NCBI RefSeq assembly: GCF_003710815.1
Contig: NZ_RHHP01000013.1
Span: forward strand, 147,674 to 211,673
Reading direction: 5' to 3'
Source: Brevibacillus centrosporus
GTDB taxonomy: Bacteria; Bacillota; Bacilli; Brevibacillales; Brevibacillaceae
DNA: 64,000 bases
The first letter of the stretch is position 1, and the number at the start of each line of letters is the position of its first letter. Below the pieces are notes generated by a model. It saw nothing but the letters and a program-made list of their open reading frames with translations. It had not been told where the DNA came from and did not search any database. Shown piece by piece: positions 42,839-50,646 of the stretch. A program made the position numbers and the translations under genes.

Positions 42839-43465
42839 TCAGTCGACCAAATTGTAGCCCTTGATCGTGTATCCAATGTCGTTGATCAAAACTTGAAACT
42901 CTTCATGACTCACCGGCTCTTTACGAATAATCCGCTCGTGCAGATCAGCGATCCGATCGTACAAAGCCCGACTCGTGGACACGTACATAATATTGTACTG
43001 GGATTCGGTCTGCAAACGAACGCGCATTCTGTCGACTACCCGTTTTTGCAGGGCATCCGTGTGGCCGTTGTCGTTGCGAATGATCTTGCCTTTCGTATAG
43101 GGAATGCTGGGGTGTGGATTGACCTCATCAGGCTTCGGCGTATCGATCGGCAGTACCCCCACGAGGAGTGTATCTTTATACGCCAGCACTTTGATGTCGA
43201 CTACTCCCGGTATCTTCTCGGCGTGTCTTTCCAGCCTGGAAACGAGATGTGGCTCGCGCTGGTGTACGTATTTTTGGCTAATCATCGCCGCTGGGCCTTT
43301 ATCCAGCCCGGCATTGTCATTGCGATAGTTGATCCCGTACGATTCGTACTTCGCCTGATTTCCGTTCAAATCCTCCGATCCCTGTTCTTTGTTTGGCGAA
43401 CAGCCTGCAAGCAAACCGGCGAGCATCATGGAAGCGCAGATTCCCACTTGAATTCGTTTCAACAA
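42839..43465 (-). CDS. YhcN/YlaJ-family sporulation lipoprotein
   Basis: 208 residues. A short signal peptide ends in the lipobox LLAGCS (Cys about 22). The body (about 80-175) has the family pattern HAEKIPGVVDIKVLAYKDTLLVGV and VDRMRVRLQTESQYNIMYVSTSRAL. Relatives are found in the forespore inner membrane or cortex region. TTG 43465 is used, eight or nine bases after AAGGAGGTG. That site is buried in a perfect hairpin. Confidence 0.82.
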   Translation of the reverse strand: MLKRIQVGICASMMLAGLLAGCSPNKEQGSEDLNGNQAKYESYGINYRNDNAGLDKGPAAMISQKYVHQREPHLVSRLERHAEKIPGVVDIKVLAYKDTLLVGVLPIDTPKPDEVNPHPSIPYTKGKIIRNDNGHTDALQKRVVDRMRVRLQTESQYNIMYVSTSRALYDRIADLHERIIRKEPVSHEEFQVLINDIGYTIKGYNLVD

Positions 43466-43467
43466 AA

Positions 43468-43506
43468 AACACCTCCTTGCCCATAGTGTGATGTGCAGGA
43501 GGTGTT
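43468..43506 (-). promoter_or_regulatory. Hairpin that covers the ribosome site of the YhcN/YlaJ gene
   Basis: AACACCTCCT (43506-43497 on the minus strand) is the exact complement of AGGAGGTGTT (43477-43468), the Shine-Dalgarno of the lipoprotein gene. The loop is 19 bases and TTTTTG follows. It could hide the ribosome site, terminate the upstream stalk-domain transcript, or both. Confidence 0.6.
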
Positions 43507-43545
43507 CTTACTCACAAATCGTAGGGGGATTCCTTTGCCAATTCC

Positions 43546-44322
43546 TTACGAATTGCTTACAAACTCGCCTTCATAGGTATCGACTTTTCCATCTTTTTCT
43601 GCCTTCAGCGTGAAATTACGAATTCCATCATAGGTATCTTTGTTAAACTCAAAGGATCCATCCGCATTTACGTCTACTTCAAAGGTATTGTCCTCCAGCG
43701 TAACCACTACTTCACTACCTGGTTCGACATTCCCGCTTACACGATACAAACCAATTGTAGCAATCGTAAATGTTCTTCCTTTGATCGTAGTACGATCAAT
43801 CAACTTGACTGCAGCTTCATTTGCTGCCGGCTTTTGTGTGGCGCTGTTGTCTTTGGGCTCTGCGGTCGCATTCGATTGAGTAGCTTGCTCGTCCGTAATC
43901 AGAACAGTTTGAGTCGCTTGGTTCCAATTCACATTATAGCTCAAGGCTTCCGCGATAAAACGTACAGGCACCATCGTCCGCTGGTTGATAATTTGTGCAG
44001 GTACATCCAAATTGATGGTTTGTCCGTTTTTCTTGGCGATTTTTTGTGTAACAACCAGTCGGACATTACTCGTACCTTTGTTGATCGTTACCGTTCTCGT
44101 TTGCTCGTTCCAGTCTACATCGAAGCCAAGGCTCTCTGCGATTGGTCGGATTGGCACCAAGGTGCGGCTGTCTCGAATGACAGGTTTTTGGTCAGGAAAT
44201 ACAATTGCCTTCTGGTTGTATTCCACTTTAATGGCAGCTGGCGCAGAAGCTGCGGATGCAGAAAAAGCTGCCACTGGTACAAGCGCAATAGCCAGTACAA
44301 GCGAGGCGAATTTTTTAAGCAT
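43546..44322 (-). CDS. Secreted copper amine oxidase N-terminal-like stalk-domain protein
   Basis: 258 residues. A signal peptide (LVLAIALVPVAAFSASA) is followed by the stalk domain (about 35-150) with the repeated marks DSRTLVPIRPIAESLGFDV and NQRTMVPVRFIAEALSYNV. Then come a Thr/Asn/Pro-rich linker and a C-terminal beta domain with ENTF-like strands (about 175-258). These domains are common in cell-surface proteins of Brevibacillus and Paenibacillus and do not imply amine oxidase activity. ATG 44322 has GGAG eight bases upstream. Confidence 0.83.
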   Translation of the reverse strand: MLKKFASLVLAIALVPVAAFSASAASAPAAIKVEYNQKAIVFPDQKPVIRDSRTLVPIRPIAESLGFDVDWNEQTRTVTINKGTSNVRLVVTQKIAKKNGQTINLDVPAQIINQRTMVPVRFIAEALSYNVNWNQATQTVLITDEQATQSNATAEPKDNSATQKPAANEAAVKLIDRTTIKGRTFTIATIGLYRVSGNVEPGSEVVVTLEDNTFEVDVNADGSFEFNKDTYDGIRNFTLKAEKDGKVDTYEGEFVSNS

Positions 44323-44557
44323 TTCGTCCACTCCATTTCAATAAAGATTCACACGGTTCTTAATCTACTATAGGAAGTAGACCGTTGCAAGCTAATCATT
44401 CTATGTTTCATGCTGGATTCTATGAAAATAAGCAGGGAAGAAATGGATACTTTCGAACTATTTTCAAATTGTTACAAAAATGAAACCATCTTTCCCCAAA
44501 AAACCGTTACAATGGACATACAGCGACGAAATTTTTCCTTTGAAAGAGGCAATGCCG

Positions 44558-46618
44558 ATGAAAAAATTAATTCCGCTCCTCATCCTCGCACTCATTTTTT
44601 GCATGATTCCGCCTGGCGGAAGCTCTGCGAACACTACTGCCATTCAATTGGGAAGTGATGTTCTGTTCGAGCAATTTCATTCTTTGCTGGAAGGCAAAAA
44701 AGTGGGGCTCCTCACCAATCAAACGGGAATCAACAGCCAAGGAGTCAGCACCATCGATATGCTCAGACGAGATCGCACGGTTAGCCTAGTAGCTCTCTTT
44801 TCTCCAGAAAACGGTCTGGATGGAAAGCAGCCGATCACCTCTGAAGTAGGAGTCAGCACGCATCCGGTATACGGCATTCCCGTTTTCAGCATGAACGCTG
44901 CCCATCGCGAGCCCAGTAAAGAAGTCTTCGACAAGCTGGATGTCTTGCTAGTAGACGTACAGGATAGCGGTGCCCGAACAAACCCATACATTACGAATCT
45001 GTATGACTGCATGTCTGCCGCGAAGCGTCTCGGCAAGCCAGTCATCGTTCTGGATCGCCCCAATCCTCTTGGAGGGCGTATCGTCGATGGACCCGTTCTC
45101 GAACCTGCCTATCGTTCCTATATTGGCCCTGATATCCTGCCACTCGCTCATGGCATGACGATCGGTGAGCTTGCTTTATACTTTAACCGAAATGTCGGTG
45201 CTGATCTAACCGTTGTCCCTATGCAGGGGTATACGCGATCCATGCTGTACCAGGAAACGGGTCTAGCCTGGAAACATAGCACGCCAGATTTGCCGACTCT
45301 CCCTTCTGTGTACAGTTCCCTGGCTACCGGCATTGGGGCAGGAACCGCCCTGCGTGTGGAAAATTCTTATTCATGGATCGGCGCTGAGGGAATCGATGCG
45401 AGCAAGTATGCTGATCTCCTGAACGCAAGCCTCCTGCCAGGTGTCATGTTCTTCCCTGTAAACAAAGAATCCGCTGGCGGAGTTCGCATGCAAATTACCG
45501 ACCCGCATCTTTTTAACCCAGCCAAGACAGGCATGTACGCTTTGGCATACGCTAGACAGCTCAGTCATTTTCCCGTCCCCAAAACCAGCGCGAATGAAAT
45601 TCCGCTATTTGTCCAAATCATGGGAACGGACAAAATCAGTAAAATTCTGGAGCAGGAAAAAAGCCCGCAAGATATAGAAGCGTCCTACTCCGCACAGCTG
45701 ACGACCTTTCAAGAAACGCGCAAGTCTTTCCTTATTTATGGGGAGGAGCCCTATCAGCCTCTCTTGCCGATTGTGAGCAGACCAGCTGCAGCCCAAACAA
45801 GTCAGCCTCCTGCGCCGTCCAAGCCAGCAACAGGGGGAACGACCACACCTGCAAAGCCGTCACAACCTGTACCAAAGCCGCCTGTGACAAAGCCTGCGGA
45901 GTCGACACAGCCTGCTGCCAAACCGCCAGCTGCGCCAAAGTCTCCTGCGAAGCCAACCGCTACCGATAAAGTCGCTTACCTGACTTTCGATGACGGACCG
46001 TCTGTGGTGACACCACAAGTGCTCGATATTTTAAAAAAATTTGATGTGAAGGCAACCTTCTTTATTGTAGGACGCAATGTTCCTGGTCACGAAGCCATCC
46101 TCAAGCGCACGCTTGCCGAGGGACATGCGATCGGTGGCCATACTTACTCCCATGATTACCGCATCGTGTACAAAAGCATGGAAGCCTTCTTTGCTGACTT
46201 GGAAAAAGGAAATCAGCTGATCGAAAAAGCCACCGGGATCAAGCCCGCTCTCTTTCGCTACCCTGGTGGAAGTTCCAACACAGTCAGCCTCAAATATCAG
46301 GATCCAAAGCTCTACAATAAGATGAATCCCGTTATGAAGTCCATCAAGGCGGAAGCCAACAAGCGCAAGTATACCTTTATCGACTGGAATATAACAAACG
46401 GCGATGCTAGAAGCAATCAATACACCGCTCAAGCAGCTCTCTCCAATATCAAGCAGCAAGTGAAGAACCAAAAAGAAATCGTCGTCCTGATGCACGATTC
46501 CAGCACGAAGGCTCCCACAGCTCAGGCACTACCGGAAGTCATTACCTTTTTAAAGTCGAAAGGATATCGCTTTGATGTCATTCATCCAGAGCACCCTACG
46601 GTATCCACAGTGAAATAG
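44558..46618 (+). CDS. NamZ-like exo-muramidase (GH171, DUF1343) fused to a polysaccharide deacetylase
   Basis: 686 residues. A signal peptide (about 1-25) precedes a DUF1343 domain (about 30-400: VGLLTNQTG, LFSPENGL, YGIPVFS, DVQDSGAR, VLDRPNPLGG). DUF1343 includes B. subtilis NamZ, which removes terminal MurNAc from wall fragments. A Pro/Lys/Thr linker (about 405-480) leads to a NodB-type deacetylase (about 485-680) with TFDDGP, GGHTYSH, RYPGG and LMHDSS, so the Asp-His-His metal triad is intact. ATG 44558 is placed by AGAGG eight bases upstream. Secreted peptidoglycan processing is the likely role. Confidence 0.85.
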   Translation: MKKLIPLLILALIFCMIPPGGSSANTTAIQLGSDVLFEQFHSLLEGKKVGLLTNQTGINSQGVSTIDMLRRDRTVSLVALFSPENGLDGKQPITSEVGVSTHPVYGIPVFSMNAAHREPSKEVFDKLDVLLVDVQDSGARTNPYITNLYDCMSAAKRLGKPVIVLDRPNPLGGRIVDGPVLEPAYRSYIGPDILPLAHGMTIGELALYFNRNVGADLTVVPMQGYTRSMLYQETGLAWKHSTPDLPTLPSVYSSLATGIGAGTALRVENSYSWIGAEGIDASKYADLLNASLLPGVMFFPVNKESAGGVRMQITDPHLFNPAKTGMYALAYARQLSHFPVPKTSANEIPLFVQIMGTDKISKILEQEKSPQDIEASYSAQLTTFQETRKSFLIYGEEPYQPLLPIVSRPAAAQTSQPPAPSKPATGGTTTPAKPSQPVPKPPVTKPAESTQPAAKPPAAPKSPAKPTATDKVAYLTFDDGPSVVTPQVLDILKKFDVKATFFIVGRNVPGHEAILKRTLAEGHAIGGHTYSHDYRIVYKSMEAFFADLEKGNQLIEKATGIKPALFRYPGGSSNTVSLKYQDPKLYNKMNPVMKSIKAEANKRKYTFIDWNITNGDARSNQYTAQAALSNIKQQVKNQKEIVVLMHDSSTKAPTAQALPEVITFLKSKGYRFDVIHPEHPTVSTVK

Positions 46619-46621
46619 AAC

Positions 46622-46673
46622 GAAACAGCCCGCTCCTCGTTGCAATCGTCCGAGAGCGGGCTGTTTCCTTTTA
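46622..46673. terminator. Bidirectional terminator
   Basis: A 14-bp perfect stem GAAACAGCCCGCTC/GAGCGGGCTGTTTC, between convergent genes. Confidence 0.9.
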
Positions 46674-46686
46674 TACGGCTATCGAC

Positions 46687-48258
46687 TTACTGCTGAGAAG
46701 CGAGAACGTCATAGCGCAACCGCAGCTCACGCTTGAGAATCTTTCCGCTCGGGTTGCGCGGCAAGTTGTCCGCAATGACGATATATTTCGGTGCTTTAAA
46801 CGCCGAGAGCCGTTCCTTGCAGAAGGTCAGCATCTCTTCTTCGGTCAATGCTTCGCCAGCTTTTGGCACGACAACTGCTGTAACAGCCTCGATCCAGTAT
46901 GGATGTGGAATGCCGATGACTGCCACCTCGGATACCTTTGGATGCAAATAGATCATCTCCTCCACTTCCCGGCTGGCTACATTTTCCCCGCCAGACTTGA
47001 TCATATCCTTTTTACGATCCACGATCGTTATAAATCCTTCGTCGTCCATGATTCCCAGATCCCCGCTGTGGAACCAGCCTCCCTCGAAAGCAGCCTGCGT
47101 TTTCACTGGGTCACGGAAGTAGCCGATCATGGCGTGACTGGTACGATGTACGATCTCCCCGATGCTGCCTCGGGGCACTTCGTTTCCTTCGTCATCCACG
47201 ATCCTGGTCTCCACATTGAGTGCAGGTTTTCCTGCTGATCCAGCTTTACGGATCTGCTCTCCGGGCTTGAGCACCGTTGCAAGTGGTGCCACCTCTGTTT
47301 GCCCGTAAAAGTTGTAGAACTGTGCGCTTGGCAGTCGTTGATTGAGCTCTTTTAACACCTCAACGGGCATGATGGCAGCTCCATAGTAGCATTTCTTGAG
47401 AGAGCTTAGATTACGCGAAGCAAAATCAGGAGAACGCAGAAGCGCGATCCAGACTGTTGGCGGGCAAAACAGCTGCGTCGCTTGAAAGGTCTCCACGGTT
47501 TCCAGCGTGCTTGCAGGAGTGGCCTGCTCCAGAATGATACCGCTTCCACCTAAATATATGTATGGCCCTAAAAAGCAGTGCAGCTGCGCGCTATGGAATA
47601 ATGGCAGCGCGTGAACGGCTACGTCGTCCTCTTTCATATCGCCTTCGATGATGGTACTGACGTATTCGGATATGATGCTCTTATGAGTCAGCATGACCCC
47701 TTTTGGCTTGGACTCGGTACCGCTCGTGTACAAAATATGGGCAACATCCTCGTCATCGAGATCGACTTCCGGCTCCTGTTGATCAGCGCCTTCCAGCATC
47801 TCACGGAAGGGCTGCCATTCCTCTACTTGTGCTGCCGGCTTGGAGATAAGCAACTTCACCCGAATGGCTAGCCCCGACTGTTCTATCGCGCCCTGAGCAA
47901 GCCCACGGAACTCAGGAGATGCGAAGACCGCACTTACTTCCGAGTGTCCTAGGATAAAAGCCACATCCTCCTTATTCAGCATGAAATTGATGGGAACCAT
48001 GATGACGCCTGCTTTTGCCAAAGCAAAATTGAGAATCACAAAGTCCATCGAGTTGCGCGATAAGACAGCTGCCCGGTCTCCCTTTTTCAATCCCTTTTCT
48101 ATTAAGGCATGCGCAGCTTGATTGACGATTCCATCAAGCTCGCGATAGGTAAGCACTTCTTCTTCAAACTGCAAAGCCTTTTTGTCAGGAAAACGCATGT
48201 GACTTCGGCGCAGAATATCACCCAACGTATTTCTCCTTACCCTTTTGGCTTCGATCAT
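46687..48258 (-). CDS. Acyl-CoA ligase (AMP-binding, long-chain type)
   Basis: 523 residues. Adenylation motifs: YTSGTESKPKGVMLTH (about 160), YNFYGQTEVAP (about 300), HSGDLGIMDDEGFI (about 385) and the catalytic Lys in PRNPSGKILKREL near the C-terminus. It activates a carboxylic acid with ATP and CoA; the closest general type is fatty-acyl or aromatic-acid CoA ligase. GGAGGCG precedes ATG 48258. It is a single gene. Confidence 0.85.
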   Translation of the reverse strand: MIEAKRVRRNTLGDILRRSHMRFPDKKALQFEEEVLTYRELDGIVNQAAHALIEKGLKKGDRAAVLSRNSMDFVILNFALAKAGVIMVPINFMLNKEDVAFILGHSEVSAVFASPEFRGLAQGAIEQSGLAIRVKLLISKPAAQVEEWQPFREMLEGADQQEPEVDLDDEDVAHILYTSGTESKPKGVMLTHKSIISEYVSTIIEGDMKEDDVAVHALPLFHSAQLHCFLGPYIYLGGSGIILEQATPASTLETVETFQATQLFCPPTVWIALLRSPDFASRNLSSLKKCYYGAAIMPVEVLKELNQRLPSAQFYNFYGQTEVAPLATVLKPGEQIRKAGSAGKPALNVETRIVDDEGNEVPRGSIGEIVHRTSHAMIGYFRDPVKTQAAFEGGWFHSGDLGIMDDEGFITIVDRKKDMIKSGGENVASREVEEMIYLHPKVSEVAVIGIPHPYWIEAVTAVVVPKAGEALTEEEMLTFCKERLSAFKAPKYIVIADNLPRNPSGKILKRELRLRYDVLASQQ

Positions 48259-48334
48259 GTACACGCCTCCTAGCATCATTTCTTGTATTATACTATAATT
48301 TTCTTTATTGCAATTATATTCTGATATTTTTCCA

Positions 48335-48376
48335 TAAAAAAAACGGCAGCTTCGTCTGCATTTTTGAAGCTGCCGC
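48335..48376 (-). terminator. Orphan minus-strand terminator 1
   Basis: A 10-bp stem CGGCAGCTTC/GAAGCTGCCG, followed on the minus strand by T8. Confidence 0.8.
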
Positions 48377-48554
48377 AGGGCCCCAAGAATCAATCGAGTC
48401 CTTACGTACAGGATATATCATTCTGACCTATTCAACGACATTGGTTTTGCTGGATTTTAAGGAAAATAACGGTCAATCGAGCATTTTCGGCAGAAAAAGC
48501 TTACCCACAGCAGCTGTGTCATTGGTTTTGCCAAACAATTCCGCTCATAAAAAG

Positions 48555-48587
48555 CAAAAAAAACTCCAACCCATACTGGTTGGAGAA
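48555..48587 (-). terminator. Orphan minus-strand terminator 2
   Basis: An 8-bp stem CTCCAACC/GGTTGGAG with a six-base loop, followed on the minus strand by T8. Confidence 0.8.
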
Positions 48588-48845
48588 GGGATAGTACGTT
48601 GAGTACTTACGTGAATGTCTTTAAGATACACGATTTTATCCCTATTGCCTACAAGCATATACAGGCAACAATGCCTAAAATGGGCAAAAAAATAGCGACG
48701 ACTCTCTGCATGGTTTAGTCCGCCGCATATTCCCCAAATGTTTGTACTAGATTTCCTTACAAATCCATTATGCTCCTGGTCAACTGTTGGTTCCACAAGT
48801 AAATAATGGGAAGCTAGGGAGATCGAACTAATTTTTGAAGGTCAG

Positions 48846-48903
48846 ACAACAAAAAAACGTCCCATCTGCAAGGCTCTCAAAATCGCCTTTTGACGGAACG
48901 TGT
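48846..48903 (-). terminator. Possible terminator of tRNA-Ser(UGA)
   Basis: ACGTTCC and GGGACGT arms (one mismatch) enclose an inner hairpin and end in T6 on the minus strand. Confidence 0.45.
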
Positions 48904-48916
48904 ATCTACTTATATA

Positions 48917-49005
48917 TGGCGGAGGGAGCAGGATTCGAACCCGCGTGAGCTTTCACTCTAACGGTTTTCAAGACCGCCCCGTTATGACCACTTCGGTATC
49001 CCTCC
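48917..49005 (-). tRNA. tRNA-Ser (anticodon UGA)
   Basis: The acceptor GGAGGGA pairs with TCCCTCC, the long variable arm fits a class II tRNA, the TTCGAAT T-loop is present, and the anticodon loop CTTGAAA gives UGA. The 3' CCA is encoded. Confidence 0.95.
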
Positions 49006-49022
49006 ACGTTTCAACAAGTATT

Positions 49023-49052
49023 ACTATAGCATAGCTGCTTTCCCATGCGCAA
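49023..49052 (-). promoter_or_regulatory. Promoter of tRNA-Ser(UGA)
   Basis: TTGCGC (49052-49047) and TATAGT (49028-49023) with an 18-base spacer, 17 bases before the tRNA. Confidence 0.5.
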
Positions 49053-49151
49053 GAGCCCAGCACTAGAAAACGTTGGCCACATTACCAGCTAACTGGCTAG
49101 CTGCGCCCCTCTGCTACAGACCTGGTTAGCAGATATCGACTTGCTCAATGA

Positions 49152-49198
49152 AAAAAGCCTTGGCTCCTCCACTTCTGTGACAGGAAACCAGGCTTTTT
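49152..49198 (-). terminator. Terminator of the aminotransferase-to-aldehyde-dehydrogenase operon
   Basis: AAAAAGCCT-GG and CC-AGGCTTTTT arms with a T-run on the minus strand, just after the aldehyde dehydrogenase gene. Confidence 0.75.
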
Positions 49199-49208
49199 AC
49201 TCTTTCTA

Positions 49209-50627
49209 CTATTTCTTGACGACAACCAGCTTCAGCTCCGTGAGCTCTTCGATCGCGTACTTGACCCCTTCACGCCCCATACCGCTTTCCTTGACGCCTC
49301 CATATGGCATATGATCCACACGGAAGGTAGGGATATCGTTAATCATCACACCGCCAACATGAAGCTCATCTGCTGCCTGCAGTGCGAGCGACAGGTTGTT
49401 CGTATACAAACCAGCCTGCAAGCCATAACGCGAATCGTTAACGAGACTGATTGCCTCCTGGACAGACTCGACTGCATTGACCAGAACTACTGGACCGAAA
49501 ACTTCTTGGCAGGATACTTTTGCATCTGCAGGAACTCCTGTCAGTACCGTTGGCTGGAGCATGCGATCGACTACTTCTCCGCCACATTCCACGCGTGCGC
49601 CATTTTGCTTAGCTTCCTCGATCCAGTTCACTGCCCGCTCTGTCTCACGCGGATTGATCATTGCCGAATAATCCGCCTCTTCCGACAGGGAATCTCCCCC
49701 GCGAAGCTTCTTCGTCTCCGCCACAAACTTGGTTACGAATTCCTCGAAGCGGTCTTTGACTACATAAATGCGTTGAACGGAAATGCACACTTGACCGGAG
49801 TAAGCAAAAGCTCCGAAAATGCAGCGTGGGATTACCTCGTCAACATTGACATCTTTATCAATAATCACTGCGGAGTTAGATCCGAGCTCCAATGTAACGC
49901 GCTTCAGTCCTGCCCGATTCCGGATATCGATCCCAACGGCTGGGCTTCCCGTAAAGGTCAACGCTTTCACGCGCGGGTCTTTCACCAGGAGGTCACCAAC
50001 GGACGCCCCGCTGCCCGTGACGACGTTCAGAGCGCCTGCAGGGGCACCCGCCTGCTCAGCGATCTCCGCCAGGAAAAAGGCAGACAATGGTGTTTGGGAG
50101 GCTGGCTTCAAGACAACTGCATTTCCTGCAGCAAGCGCTGGCCCTACTTTGTGGGCAACCAGATTCATCGGGAAATTGAATGGAGTAATCGCCCCGATCA
50201 CGCCCAGTGGCTCTCGCACGGTGTAAGCGAGCCTGCCTTCGCCGCCAATCGCCGCATCCAGTGGCAGCGTTTCGCCGTGAATACGCTTCGCTTCCTCAGC
50301 CGCAAACTTGTACGTCTGAATCGTCCGAATCACTTCTCCACGAGCGGTTTTGATCGGCTTTCCCGCTTCCAATGCGATGATCCGCGCAGCCTCCTCCAGG
50401 CGTTCGTCCATGAGCAGAGACATTTTCTCCAAAATCGCCGCCCGCTGATAGGCAGGCATGCGTCTCATGACTGCTGTCGCTTCTTCTGCAGCGTCAATTG
50501 CCTTTTGCACCGTTTCTGGATCAGCCTGCGGTATTTGAGCGATTTCCTCGCCACTGTATGGAGAATACAACGGCGCATACACCGAAGCTTCTACCCATTG
50601 CCCGCCAATAAAGCAGTTTTTCTTCAA
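49209..50627 (-). CDS. NAD(P)-dependent aldehyde dehydrogenase, probable succinate-semialdehyde type
   Basis: 472 residues, a full ALDH. Active-site Glu in VTLELGSN (about 252), catalytic Cys in SGQVCISVQR (about 286) and the cofactor site in FTGSPAVG. The sequence around the Cys is nearer the lactaldehyde/glyceraldehyde-3-phosphate branch than E. coli GabD, so the substrate is not settled by sequence. It is the last gene of the operon and lies 19 bases after gabT. Oxidising succinate semialdehyde from GABA would complete the pathway. Confidence 0.85.
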   Translation of the reverse strand: MKKNCFIGGQWVEASVYAPLYSPYSGEEIAQIPQADPETVQKAIDAAEEATAVMRRMPAYQRAAILEKMSLLMDERLEEAARIIALEAGKPIKTARGEVIRTIQTYKFAAEEAKRIHGETLPLDAAIGGEGRLAYTVREPLGVIGAITPFNFPMNLVAHKVGPALAAGNAVVLKPASQTPLSAFFLAEIAEQAGAPAGALNVVTGSGASVGDLLVKDPRVKALTFTGSPAVGIDIRNRAGLKRVTLELGSNSAVIIDKDVNVDEVIPRCIFGAFAYSGQVCISVQRIYVVKDRFEEFVTKFVAETKKLRGGDSLSEEADYSAMINPRETERAVNWIEEAKQNGARVECGGEVVDRMLQPTVLTGVPADAKVSCQEVFGPVVLVNAVESVQEAISLVNDSRYGLQAGLYTNNLSLALQAADELHVGGVMINDIPTFRVDHMPYGGVKESGMGREGVKYAIEELTELKLVVVKK

Positions 50628-50646
50628 AACAACCGCCTCCGTCCAA

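Larger units (their letters stand above)
48259..48916. other. 658-base gap with two minus-strand terminators and no convincing gene
   Basis: No protein-coding frame here has a credible start and composition; the longest minus frame (48545-48796) crosses hairpins. Two rho-independent terminators pointing left (48335-48376 and 48555-48587) have no gene in front of them. A 12-base direct repeat CATTGGTTTTGC occurs at 48439 and 48520, and TTGCCT/AGGCAA arms form a hairpin near 48650-48675. Short untranslated transcripts are possible. The first terminator is also upstream of the acyl-CoA ligase and would insulate it. Confidence 0.5.

Noticed and set aside
48545..48796. 83-codon minus-strand frame in the gap beside tRNA-Ser
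   Set aside because: It crosses the hairpins and ends at the terminator, has no ribosome site, and shows no similarity I recognise.
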